Assembly: GCA_034096865.1 (NCBI GenBank)
Contig: JAWQFJ010001812.1
Coordinates: 172,501-236,500 of the forward strand
From: Theodoxus fluviatilis
Taxonomy: Eukaryota; Mollusca; Gastropoda; Cycloneritida; Neritidae
DNA length: 64,000 bases
Direction: 5' to 3'
Position 1 is the first letter of the stretch. Each line of letters begins with the position of its first letter. The notes under the pieces were generated by a model that worked only from the letters and a program-made list of their open reading frames with translations, was not told the origin of the DNA and did no database searches. Of this stretch, positions 37,816 to 52,502 are shown piece after piece. Position numbers and translations under genes: made by a program.

Positions 37816-39136
37816 AGACAAAGGGTAAGAGGTTAACGGGTTCTGTTATCCCTAAGACCCTTTGATGGTTGAGCAGTTGTGACTTTTTAGAACAAAAAAG
37901 AAAATCAAAGTGGGAGTTGACTTTAGCTGTGCTGGATTTTCCATGGCGTCATAATATGAAAAGATAAATAATGTCTTACATTGTGTTGTAGAAGAGCCTT
38001 TATTAGCAAGCTGAGGCTATGGAACATGAAGCTTTAATGAGTGTGACTAAGCCGTCCCACCTTGGCCAGTGGATCGATACAAATTGGAGTAGTGTGCCTG
38101 GCCAAACACTGCACGGTCTTGGTGTTAACACTCGGCCCAGGCTGGGCTTGGATGCCTGATTCCAACAGTCCCTCACGTCAGCGGTGACAGTGACTATCTT
38201 TGAATCTAGCTTGGATGACCCGTTAACCTGGGGTGGAGTGCTGTTGATACAGCAAGGAAACCATTACATCGTTGGGGATACTTTGTCCACTCTGAGAATA
38301 ATGATAGGTTATTTACCATATTCACATAGACATCAAATTGGTGATTTCCTTCATGCAAAATGTCAAAATCTTAGAATGCTCTAAAAGAGTGTTTGTCCAT
38401 AATCAGATCGGTTCACAGCTTATGAGTTGTTTTCGTCTTAGATTTATGTATGTTTTAATTTCCGGCTCTGATCTTGTGGAGGAAAATGTTTTCATAGGAA
38501 TTTATGTAGGTGTGTTAGAGAGTACTTACACCTACCACTGACATTTTTTGAATTGTTTCAATGCAAATGTGATATTTTTAGTCTCTTGGCTAGCTTACCA
38601 TAACTATTTTGAACTGCATAACAAAGAACTATGCTAAGCAGAAGGTATTTTCGCCTTGGGCAAGTGAATGACTGCATGATGAGTCAAGTGCTTTAAAGGA
38701 GTGGGGGGAGAAAATGTATCAATCCCGTCTGATTTAGGACGAGGGCTCATTAGTATGACGCTTGCAGTTCTACCCACAGCGTGGTGACCGCTATAAATGA
38801 TGCAACATCTCCCACGACTTGCCCACTGCCTCGGCTCGCCGCCTCTTGTCATGCTGGTAGGGATCCACTATGTACTCGTGTGATTTAATAATTTAGCAAA
38901 ATACTACTAGTGTACTCTTCAGCCATGTAGTGAGTTCCACCTCACTAACCCTGGGTATCAGCCACCAAGTTGCCTCCTGTGTCTCCCATGCGCGGTGCTG
39001 TCCTCTTGAAATAGTAAACCCCAGACAGCAGCTGGCGTGAGGGCGTGTGTAGGTTTGGATACCTGTTCTCATCTCCGCCCGTTTTCACTACTGGTCCTGC
39101 CTATCACCTCACGGTCTCCCTCTCTCCACCCACCAG
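37816..39136. other. mostly AT-rich, CpG-poor unique sequence; no gene
   Basis: No frame over about 85 codons and no domain. 39050-39136 is pyrimidine-rich. Confidence 0.5.
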
Positions 39137-39222
39137 TTCAACCCCCTTCACCCACCCGTTCACCCCTCTTTACCCACCCGTTCACCCCTCTTCACCCACC
39201 CGTTCACCCCTCTTCACCCACT
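39137..39222. repeat. 22-bp minisatellite, about 3.5 units
   Basis: Unit CGTTCACCCCTCTTCACC plus CACC, at 39157, 39179 and 39201 with a partial copy before. Units differ at single positions. Confidence 0.9.
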
Positions 39223-39424
39223 GCTCCACTGCTTCTCACCCCCTTCCATTTCTCGGCATGCATTCCTGGTGAGAATGATTCACAGTGACGAGTAAAGAGC
39301 ATTGTTAGTGCACAGTCCTCACCTCCGGAACAATCGGACAATGGCAGTGATGGCTGGTGGCGTCAACTTCGACTGCGCTTGTAATGGCGGAGACGGGATT
39401 TCCCACTTTTTGCATGCGCACAAT

Positions 39425-39430
<6 letters not shown>

Positions 39431-39472
<42 letters not shown>

Positions 39473-39533
39473 CTTGTGTGTGTGTGTGTGTGTGTGTGTG
39501 TTTCTTGTGTGCGTGTGTGTGTGTGTGTGTGTT

Positions 39534-39568
<35 letters not shown>

Positions 39569-39670
39569 TTTCCTGTGTGTGTGTGTGTGGGTGTGTGTTT
39601 CTCTGTGTGTGTGTGTGTGTGTGTGTGTGTCTGTGTGTGTGTGTGTGTGTGGTGTGTGTGTCTGTGTTTG

Positions 39671-39672
<2 letters not shown>
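39431..39672. repeat. (GT)n with TTTCTTG interruptions
   Basis: GT tract broken about every 30-35 bp by TTTCTTGTG, TTTCGTG, TTTCCTG or TTTCTCTG, giving a second-order repeat. Confidence 0.96.

Positions 39673-39674
<2 letters not shown>

Positions 39675-39754
<80 letters not shown>
39675..39754. repeat. (GA)40 microsatellite
   Basis: Pure GA directly after the GT tract. Confidence 0.97.
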
Positions 39755-39755
<1 letters not shown>

Positions 39756-41455
39756 GGGGATGGGGGATGAAGGGAAGGAAGAGGAAGTTGTTAGTGTTTT
39801 TATAGGCAGATTGAGGTTGCAAGTGTGAAGCTGTTTAGTCGTCCCTGCACTTTATTTCTACGTTGTGAAGAAACGATGGTTCCCCCTCTGCCTCGACTCC
39901 TGCGACACGAAGTCCCAGTTCCAGCCATTCTTTCCTACAGGGCTTCATCACTTTGCATTAAATTTTCTCCTTTCTAAAAACTTGGTCGGCTCTGAAAGCC
40001 CGTCTTGAATTATTCTCGTAGCGCTTTGCGAGACGGAATGGAAGCAAAATGATCGGGATTGCCCAAAGCGGCACTGAGTCAGGCCTTGCCGTGATGAAGT
40101 GGGGAGGATGGCTTCCGCTCTCTGTCCGTAGAGGACGCGACACAATGGCAGGACACCGAGGGCAGGGACAGGGACTGAGTCATGTGGAGAGGCTGCCTGT
40201 CACCTGACAGGCCCCCTGGTGGCTTCGGCCCATGTGGGCAGTCACGCAGAGAGAAAGGAAATCACATGCGTGAATGCTTGATCAGTAAGGGAGTAGAGAT
40301 GTTGCAGGATCAGAACTCGGGCGTTTCCCCGGCATGAAATGGCGGCAGTGTTCTGAACATTCTGTTTCATGAACGTTTGACGATGTTCTATAGGTCGCCC
40401 CTGTTTCCTCCCCCCCCCCCAGGGAACCCAGCTTATTTTCTGTTATTAAGCATCTGTAACAGTAGCATCATGTACGACCGTTAACACTGTGGTCAGTGAT
40501 ATTGTGAACTAGTGTCACCTATTGCATTGCATTGATAAAATGCTTCCTTTTTTATATCATACAAATAACTCGTTCTTGAGGACAGGAGAGTTCTGTGGCT
40601 GTTTGTGGCAGTGTATGAAAAGGAAAGTACTGGAATGGGTGCCACTATGTGATGGTCTCCTAATATGCAATGGCACTCTCGTCTCTTATTCTCTGCTGTC
40701 TCCCAAACTCCCAAGGGATAAAATGCCCTTGCACAAAGAACCCCATTCACAATTAAGCAATGAGGGGAGCTGGCAATTCCTGGAAAGGAAGGCAGGCGCC
40801 TTGGCCCGAGAGACTGAGTCATGCCTTGCAAGTGATGAAGAGAAAGAGGAGCACCTCCCTCTGTCTCCCATCTTGAGAAACAACAACCGAGGCATCCTTA
40901 TCCGCTCAGACTCGAGTAGCAGCAGCAGCAGCCGCCGCCGCCAGGGCTGGGGCTGGAGACCATTGTCTCCTTGGGGACATCTGTCACAGGGTGTGTCACT
41001 GCTCCACTCGGCTGGCAGCCAATGAAAGGAAGCGACCCTGGCAGGGGTGGAGGGAGGGGGACCAGTGGGGCCACAGCAAGTTCTAGGAAGGTGTCACCAA
41101 GACAGAGGAGTCTGGGCCCAAGTCTGTGTCGTGTGAGCAGCTCTGCTCAGCATCCAAATAACACAAGGCAGAGCAGTGCCGTGCGGTGGGGTGAAACTAA
41201 CTACCCACAGAGCCCATCCCTTGCTTAGCTTCTGCCGTTTGCTGCAGCGTGGTGGCGACACTGGCTGGAGATTTCAGTTTTGCCAGAACTGCTTTTTTGT
41301 CTCCAAGGTGATTGATGGATTTTTATGTGTGATCTTGCAACTCACAGTGTTAGGTAAGACGTCGTTGGTCTTTGCCTGCATGAAGCGTACACTTTTTCCA
41401 TGCCAGTCCGTGTTCCTGATATGAATTTATGAGTTAACGGATTTTACCTTGTCAT

Positions 41456-41461
<6 letters not shown>
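39755..41461. other. unique sequence, weak ORF only
   Basis: The longest repeat-poor frame here is on + (40522-41025, 167 codons from a TTG). Its C-terminal part is acidic then Ser/Arg-rich (ESCLASDEEKEEHLPLSP), and the Ser run comes from an AGC repeat at 40917-40931. It lacks a good start and clear splice sites, so I do not call it as a gene. Confidence 0.35.

Positions 41462-41527
<66 letters not shown>
41462..41527. repeat. (GT)n microsatellite
   Basis: Uninterrupted GT, about 66 bp. Confidence 0.97.
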
Positions 41528-41531
<4 letters not shown>

Positions 41532-41666
41532 CTTGGGTTGGCAAAGTTGGAGGGCAAATTTGAATGCGATCTGAGTTTTGTGTTTTAATCTAGTATTCGT
41601 TTTATTTATTTAGAAAATTGTGGCATTTGAATTCACAAAGGAATTCAATCGCTCACAGCAGATTCA

Positions 41667-41673
41667 TTTTTTT

Positions 41674-41704
<31 letters not shown>

Positions 41705-41707
41705 GGG
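41667..41707. repeat. T17-G24 homopolymer junction
   Basis: Seventeen T are followed directly by twenty-four G. Confidence 0.96.
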
Positions 41708-41934
41708 AATGAGGGTTGGGATGGGAGTGGTTAGTGCACTGAATTATTCTATGGTGGTGCATTTTGATTTTTTTTCTGTATGATGTTGAACTGACTTTTG
41801 CTTTTCCTATTCTTTTAATCTTTCACCCACTGTTTTCTCTCTCACTCTTTCCTTCTTATTTTATATCGAGAAAGCATGATTCTGCTGGCAGATATGGTTT
41901 GCTGGACCTGTTCTCAATGATTTTGCAAGGGGTC

Positions 41935-42275
41935 CACTAAATTTGCATGAAACAAGTCCCTCGGGATGAGAATCAATTTGCCCTGGTAATGCAAAGTCAC
42001 ACTTTCCCATAACATGCGGCAGTCACTCTCCCCCTCTTGGGAAACATGTTCTGGAATATATCTGCATTCCGAAAAATTGGCTCTTACCCGAAATGCTTAG
42101 ATCAATGATGCGGTGGATGATCTTGAAAGGCCAAGGAGAGACGGGAAGGAAGGGGGTTGGGGGTTCTTTACCTTGGAAGGGGGAAGGATGAGAACTGACC
42201 AGGATGAGTCACCAGACTAGGGAGGGAATACATAGATGGGATCTATAAAAGATGGGGCTGTCTGGGTCACTCTGG
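41935..42275 (+). promoter_or_regulatory. candidate promoter/enhancer: octamers, AP-1, TATA box, Inr-like
   Basis: In order: ATTTGCAT (41941-41948, POU octamer), the inverted octamer core ATGCAAA (41989-41995), TGAGTCA (42205-42211, AP-1) and TATAAAAG (42244-42251, TATA box). An Inr-like TCACTCT follows at 42268-42274, with its A at 42269, 25 bp from the TATA start. That spacing is slightly short but tolerable. No frame of note follows within 600 bp, so any transcript would be non-coding or spliced. Individual motifs are common by chance; the ordered set is what is notable. Confidence 0.25.
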
Positions 42276-43138
42276 GCTGCAGCAAGTTCTGGTGGAGGAG
42301 TTTCTCTGAAGACGGCTCCCTGGAGATTTGAGTCGGAATCGATTGCCCTCTCAAGTCTGAATTTCTATTTCTGTCTCTGCTCCCTGAATGTTTGCCTTTA
42401 GTCTTGTGGACAGAGTTGTTTTCGTGTTTTCTTCATGTGTCGAGTCTGTCAATGTAAAATAGATTTAAGTCAGTGAAGTTGAGCTGGCTAGCAGTCTTGC
42501 ACTGATACTCATTATTTTTTTTTTGTGTAGTCGATTTCTTCTAAGTGCAGTTTTACTATATCTGTTGTGAAAGCGAGAACCAAAACATTAGTTTATTTCT
42601 GCATTAGGTTTCATGTCTGTTTCGCTGTGGTTTAATTGCAAGTAGAATTACATCATGTGAGAGATCTCTTTACTACGTTAGCTTGAAAGATAGTAAAAAT
42701 ATTCATATGTGAGGCATTGAAGGCAGGTGTGCAGATAACCCCCCAAATTGTGCCCAGAATAAGCTGTTATAATGCTCTCACCCTTGTGTAACCCCTGACA
42801 TTAGTCTTATCAGCAATCATTCCTCAGTTTATGTGGCCTGTCTTTGTTCTTGGATCAGGTTGGAGTGCTTTTGGAAAACATAGGGATCTTGACCAGGTTT
42901 GAACCCAGTCTGTCATTTGAGTGTCTTGCACCTTATCTGCATGATAACACCAGGCTGTTTTCTATGCTAAACCTCAATCGAGCCTCTGTGAGCTTTGTTC
43001 ACACTAGGAAGAGGTGGTCAGACAAAGAATTTGGGATGAAATTCTTGGATCAAAGCCCAACTTGCACAGTTTATCAGTTTTATAGGGGGGGTTATGCTTT
43101 ATCTGAGGGATAAGGCAACTATGTATGATTTTTAGTTG
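42276..43138. other. CpG-poor unique sequence, no gene
   Basis: AT-rich, with an 89-codon + frame (42844-43113) that has no recognised domain. Confidence 0.5.
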
Positions 43139-44600
43139 GAAGAGAGGAGGATATCGACGTTGACGTTGTGCGATAAGGGTAGCACAGTACACCCTCCCTC
43201 AACATATGGTGCAAATAAAGGCAGAGCTCTTCAAAAGGCCTGGGCCTGGCGATAGCAAGGGAGGTAACTTTTGCAAAGGAGGATTGGTGGTTTCTCTCCC
43301 CTAGCCTGACTCGCCGCGGCAGCAACTTTTTTGAAACTGGCTTGTTGATAAACATTTGCCGAACGTGGAGGCCGAAAAAAGAGGAAGAATTCTTGGACTG
43401 CTCGAAAAACTAAGGTGAGGGTTGGTATTCAGCAGCACGTTTTCTCATGACGCTATGCGTGAAGGGAATTCGATCTCTCCTTCACTCCTCTTAATGTGTT
43501 TGTTCGTCGGATGTCCCGGTGTCAACTTTGAACTCAGGTTTGAGATATATTTCAATTCTGTCTACGTTTACATCACCTACGACGGCAATTTTAAGCCGAG
43601 CATCTGTCGTCCCATTGCAAACTCGTCCGGAGTACATTTCGATCCGTCAGTGTCAACGCGTGCTCTTTTTATGGCGCTTGAAGAGTAAGCGATTTTTTCC
43701 CACCTCACATCCACCATGTCCACCTGTACGTACGACCAGGTGAGCTGAAGAGGTGGGAGGTCAGAGGTCGCGAGGAAGGCCTGACCGTGTCGGTGTGCTG
43801 CGTCCCCAGAGGGGTCGGGTCAGCGGTGACTCACCCAAGCAGCGATAGAGGGAGGGGTGGGGGCCCGGAGAGAGGGGGAGGGAGGGAGTCGTCGGCCTCA
43901 GTCAACTTGGCTCTGCCCAGCCTGCCTTTGTGTGTGACCGCCAGCCGGCCTGCCCCCGTGTGTGGCTGGGATAGCCTAGCGTGAGAGACGGGCTGTCGGC
44001 AGTGTAGATTGCCCGGCCTGATCACTCAACGCGTCTAGAGTGCTGTGCTGTCTCGATCAGCGAGTTTGGATTCCACGTATTCACTTGTGCTTCCCTTTCC
44101 TTCTCATGTTTGGAATCTGCCGAGGACATGTGAGTATTGTCTTGCGTGGAGTGAGGGATGACTGCGAGAGCGAGTGAGAGGAGGACGTGGGGGAGATGTC
44201 GAGGACGTGGGACCGTGCGTGGAGTTAAGCGGAGGAGGACGACGTGCGCGCGTGTAAGAGTTCATCTCACACCTGTCTGTTCTTGTGATCGCTCTCACTG
44301 TTGTGGGTGGCCCTGGCCATGAAGCTTGCACAGAATGATTGGTCAGAATTGGAGGAACACCCCCACCCCCACCCCCCCACCCCCCCGAGTGCATTTATAA
44401 TTATACACGTATGGTATGCCCGTTCGCTGTGTGTTTACGTACACGTGTGGGGTTGCGTGGTGGTCGCGTTTTCACTCACTGGACGACTCCTTCAACCTTG
44501 TAACTTAATAGCCGTGACGTGCAGTCTGTGTTTAATGCTATTGTTACCACAACTACGATGCAGTCTAACCTAGGACAGCCCCTGTTTAAATCCAGTGAGA
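43139..44600. promoter_or_regulatory. CpG-rich island between CpG-poor blocks
   Basis: CpG becomes frequent from about 43139 and falls again after about 45.1 kb. It is densest at 43730-44290, next to a G-rich stretch (43850-43890). A donor-like ACCAG|GTGAGC occurs at 43740/43741. In a methylated landscape an unmethylated island often marks a promoter, so an alternative or non-coding first exon is possible. No coding frame is convincing. Confidence 0.25.
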
Positions 44601-45925
44601 GGACAGAGAAGACTTGGGCCCAATGATTCATAGCACTGTAGTACACTACGCAGTGTAGGGTGCTGAGCGAAGCGATGAGCAGGTCCCAATGAAATATGCT
44701 GGGCATGTCCTGTGTGCCCTGGGAGGCTAGGGGGATGAGGGCGACCGCTGGCTGTCCCGTTGCCCTGAACACAGAGCACTACTGGGACTCCACACACACC
44801 TGTGCCGGTGCCCACCTGGTGAATGGGCAGGCCATGGGCACTGACCCCGGGTAAGCGGAACAGAACCAAAGTAAGGATATTTAATACTTCCGATTACAAC
44901 GCCTCCTCCAGGGACCGTTTCCCTTATTATCGGCCACTTCCATTATGTCTTCAGATAAAAACGATTCCACTCTCACCGACAAGGGCCTTAGTGACTTGGA
45001 GAGAAAGCCTGGGCGGTGGATGGTGCCCAAGCTGTTAGCACTACTCCACGTAGCCCCTCTCCATTGACTGCCCAGGGGTGAAAGATCTGTCACTTCAGTT
45101 CTGCATTCTCCTCAACAGTTAATCCTGATAAACCATGGCTGAGCCAGTTCTGCCTCAACGCATCGCTGAAAAACAGCTGTGGTATCTCATTCTTGAACTT
45201 AAATATTTAGGGCTGATGCATGTAATGTGAAAATAGGCTGCTATGTGTGATGACGATTTAAAAAAAAAGAGGCTGTGATGGTTGTGAATTTGTGTAATAA
45301 CGTTCTTAATCCGTCGTAATCAGTGGTTGTATTTTCTTCAGTCATACATTCCAATAGATGAAAAATTATAATTGAAATCTGCACCCAGATGATATTTTAG
45401 TAATAGTTGGTTTAACGTATTTGAAGGATTTTACTAATTTAATTCATGGAAAAAATTTGATATAACCGTGTGCTCCAGAAAAAGTAGCTCGTCTTCTTTG
45501 ACCTTGGTCGTTCTTGATTTGTGTAGCCCATGGTGTTGGCTGCACCTGCATTGTTTGGTATCAGTGTCAGTGGAAGTGCTCCCCACGCCTTGTCAGCCCT
45601 ATGCTCCCCGTCTCCCTCCCATTTGCTGGAGTGCAAAGCCCTGCTTCCAACCACTTGATTTATTTAGTTGACCTCCAAGCAGCTGAAGGTGTATTTCCCA
45701 CTAGGACTATTCTGTCATTGACTCGATGTGTTTTGACACCTTGAAAATGTTTGGCTGATCTGCTGGTGGTCTGTTGATGTTAGTTGTTCTATTCTGATGG
45801 TTGATTATTTATCTTCCACGCCAAGTGCGTGATTATTGCATTAGGCACTTGGACAAGGGATGGGTGTATTCTGGGTCCTGCAGTTCAGCATCCTGGGTGA
45901 GACTCCAGTTTTGAATGAGAAGTGC

Positions 45926-45928
<3 letters not shown>
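44601..45928. other. unique sequence becoming CpG-poor, no gene
   Basis: 45180-45480 is AT-rich. No frame or repeat is recognised. Confidence 0.5.
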
Positions 45929-45929
<1 letters not shown>

Positions 45930-45970
<41 letters not shown>

Positions 45971-46015
45971 CGTGCATGCGTGCGTGCGTGCATGCATGCA
46001 TGCGTGTGTGTGCGT
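45930..46015. repeat. (GT)n then (GC)/(GCAT)n tract
   Basis: GT repeat 45930-45960, then GCGC and repeated GCATGC/GTGCGT units. Confidence 0.93.
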
Positions 46016-46067
46016 GAATATGTGAGTGCGCGTGCATGTGAGAGGGAGGGAGCGAGGGAAACACACA

Positions 46068-46160
46068 GGGGGGGGGGGGGGGGGAGAGGGGGGGAACAGA
46101 GAGAGAGAGGGGGGGGGGGGACAAAGAGAGGAGGGGGGGGGCAGAAAGAGAGAAAGGGGG
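46068..46160. repeat. G-runs and GA-rich repeat
   Basis: G17 at 46068-46084, followed by alternating G-runs and GAGAGA blocks. Confidence 0.95.
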
Positions 46161-46163
46161 GAA

Positions 46164-46191
46164 CCATGGATCCTGTATATTGGATCCATGG
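46164..46191. repeat. perfect inverted repeat, 10-bp arms
   Basis: CCATGGATCC (46164-46173), 8-nt spacer TGTATATT, GGATCCATGG (46182-46191). It is embedded in G/GA-rich simple repeat that it does not resemble. Confidence 0.95.
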
Positions 46192-46199
46192 GGGAACAG

Positions 46200-46218
46200 A
46201 GAGAGAGAGAGGGGGGGG

Positions 46219-46303
<85 letters not shown>
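46200..46303. repeat. (GA)n microsatellite with G-run, left of retroelement fragment
   Basis: GA repeat interrupted by a G-run near 46211-46220. Confidence 0.97.
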
Positions 46304-46308
<5 letters not shown>

Positions 46309-46473
46309 TTGATTGATTCTTTATTTATCAAGGATGAAATTTTAGGCATTTCTGCTTATCTTACAAATTGTCCTTGCTCATAAAGAAATGAAAACATGGA
46401 TAATTAAGACAAAAATACACAGTAGCTAATCTATGTACAACAGTTGGTAAGGTATATGAAGAATATGATCAAC

Positions 46474-46476
<3 letters not shown>
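46304..46476 (-). mobile_element. 3'-end fragment of a retroelement (minus orientation) inside a (GA)n tract
   Basis: Read on the minus strand, this AT-rich piece ends AATAAAGAATCAATCAAT and AATAAA. A polyadenylation-signal-like end plus short ATCA repeat is typical of the 3' ends of many non-LTR retrotransposons and their SINE partners. GA repeat lies on both sides (to 46303, and from 46477), so the fragment appears to have landed within a GA microsatellite. No coding capacity remains and the family is unknown. Confidence 0.4.

Positions 46477-46519
<43 letters not shown>
46477..46519. repeat. (GA)n microsatellite, right of retroelement fragment
   Basis: About 43 bp of GA. Confidence 0.97.
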
Positions 46520-46523
<4 letters not shown>

Positions 46524-47091
46524 AACGTTTCACCCTAGGAGTCTTTGAGGATTGCCTAGTGACTGGATCAAAGAGCAAGGGGGAAGACTTGGGGGAAGCG
46601 ATGCGGAGGCAATAAGCCATTTCATTGAGAGTGCTGGGGGGGCAGAGGGGCTCCAGAGAGGGTCGAGTTTCGGGGCTGGCATTTGTCTGGGAAGCCATCC
46701 AGGCCCCTAACTTGTTAGGGGAAACTGCTGGGCTAGCGTGTCTGTGATGCCTGCTGATGGAAACGACCCGTGCTGAGCTGGCTCCGATATGTTGTTGCTT
46801 CTCCCCTGGAATAATGGAGCGGTGTTCTCAGTATGCACACGCTCCACTCTTTCCCTGCCACCCGACCAGTGCTGGCACTGCTTGCGTCACTGCATGCCAA
46901 GACCAGGGTGTTTGCGGTTGAGTATGACAGGGAAGGGTAACACCTGCAGATGGGGTTCCATCCGCCCCGTGGCTTGACATAAGGGGGTACAGCATCTACA
47001 GTGTGCTGATTCGGCAAGTCTCATATCACTGGGACTAGTGGCAGGCCTTCTCTATTGTGTGATTACAGTTATCAGCAAGGGAGGCTGTATT

Positions 47092-47095
<4 letters not shown>
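46520..47095. other. unique sequence, nothing recognised
   Basis: Short frames only. Confidence 0.5.

Positions 47096-47096
<1 letters not shown>

Positions 47097-47164
<68 letters not shown>
47097..47164. repeat. (ACAG)n tetranucleotide microsatellite
   Basis: About 17 units with one ACAA variant. Confidence 0.97.
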
Positions 47165-47380
47165 TTAGAGAAATAGTGAGTTGTAAGTGTTCTGACTCGA
47201 TCAGGGAGTGCCGTTTGTTCTTTGTTTCTCAATTTCAGGCATGTGTTCACACAAAGAAAATGGTGACAAGGATGTGACACTGTAGTGTGTCAGTCACCTG
47301 TTTGTGTGCGCTTGTCTACATGTAGCATTTGCTTCACCCTTTCCCTTCCTTTTCCCACTGTTTCCCCGTTGGATCCCCCT

Positions 47381-47415
47381 TCCCTCCCCCCCCCCTCCCC
47401 GCCATACCCCCCCAT

Positions 47416-47485
<70 letters not shown>
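47381..47485. repeat. C-rich stretch and (CT)n
   Basis: C-runs 47381-47424 followed by pure CT 47425-47485. Confidence 0.95.
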
Positions 47486-47487
<2 letters not shown>

Positions 47488-48436
47488 GTGCAAATTTAAT
47501 CTGAACTGCTGTTCCAATTTTTAAAAATAACAACATTAACATTTGATTGTAGTGGTCTAACAAATCCATGCAAGTTACAGGATTCAACCCGTACAGAGTT
47601 GGATGAAAACAATGGCAGGTGATTGTCGGAATGGGCAGGACTGACTTGCCTCATTCAGGGGAGACAACACTGCCAGCCTTCTTGGCTGGAGTGCACCCAC
47701 CGAGTTGGGCAGGGTGCCACTCTCATAGACTGGGAAAGTGATCGAAGTTCAGTCGCCCAAATAAACCCACAGTGAGGTATCAGTTTACTGTCAAAGCGCT
47801 CCTGTACATGACTCAGTCACTGATTCAGTGTTTATAATGTATGGGACCCTTCAGAGCTTGTGAATTATGTTTTTTTCTTCTTCTTTTCTTTAGTTTACTA
47901 TTCTTTTGAACGTAAGAGATCCACTACAACTTATGCAGGATTAGGAAGATTAAGGGAAGAAGCATTCACAGGGATCTGATTTCCCATTAAGCTCTAAGGA
48001 ACCATTAGTCAGCAACACCAAGGGGGAAAAAATGGGGACCTTGCTTGACATTCTCGGCATACCCGGCCTCTTTTTAATCATGATTTCCACCCTGGTGATA
48101 AATTATCCCCACTTGTTTGGGCACAATGAGGCATTTGAAACCGACACTGTGCTGAATGGGCAGAAACCAGTAAAGCACCATAAGTGTTGCAATGTGCTGG
48201 CTGGAGTGTTTACAGGCAGGGTGAATGTGTTTGGTGCCCAGTGAAAGAGGCAGCACCAGAAGATGAGATGGGACACTGAGCACGACAGGGAAGGAATGAG
48301 CACCCTGCTGGGGCCCTACTAGAGGGTGTCAAATGCAGGCAGAGTGGACTGGGAATGCTTGACTCACCTGAGCAGACCTGGGCAGGTGTAGTGACGACCC
48401 AGGGCATGTGCCACCCGGTGTGAAGTCAAAGAAGTC
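47486..48436. other. CpG-poor unique sequence, no gene
   Basis: Contains a small perfect inverted repeat CCAGCC-TTCTT-GGCTGG near 47674, NF1-like. No convincing frame. Confidence 0.45.
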
Positions 48437-48445
48437 TCCTCTACC
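48437..48445. repeat. target-site duplication of SINE-like copy C, left
   Basis: TCCTCTACC, identical to 48606-48614. Confidence 0.55.
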
Positions 48446-48605
48446 CTTGTTCCCCTGTAGGTTGGGGATGGGAATTGACCCACCACATCTCCGTATGTGT
48501 TTTGTAAGAGGTGAATAGCTAGAGACACCGTCATTTGATCTGAGCTGACTCTAAACCATAGTTTACAGAGGCTGATAGGCCATAAACAATTCATCCCTCC
48601 ATCCA
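48446..48605 (+). mobile_element. SINE-like dispersed repeat, copy C
   Basis: Begins near TTCCCCTGTAGGTTGGGG, then GAATTGACCCACCACATC, AAGAGGTGAATAGC and CCGTCATTTGA. It then has a roughly 30-bp internal deletion relative to copies A and B, followed by CAGAGGCTGATAGGCCATAAA and an ATCCCTCCATCCA tail. It is flanked by TCCTCTACC on both sides. CpGs of copy B read as TpG or CpA here (for example CGACCC to TGACCC), as expected from methylation decay in a CpG-poor block. Confidence 0.65.
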
Positions 48606-48614
48606 TCCTCTACC
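48606..48614. repeat. target-site duplication of SINE-like copy C, right
   Basis: TCCTCTACC, identical to 48437-48445. Confidence 0.55.
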
Positions 48615-48769
48615 TTTTTCTCGAGCTCTCTAGTGTTCAGTGACATAGTTTGGGTGTGAGAAATTTTTAGCGGCATAGTTAATATCGATGTCTTCATGCC
48701 TCACCAGTATACGCATTGTTTGTGGTTTGGTGTCTTTGGTGGTATTTTGCAGTTTCAGCTCCAGACACA

Positions 48770-52430
<3,661 letters not shown>

Positions 52431-52500
<70 letters not shown>
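52431..52500. repeat. (GA)35 microsatellite
   Basis: Uninterrupted GA. Confidence 0.97.
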
Positions 52501-52502
<2 letters not shown>

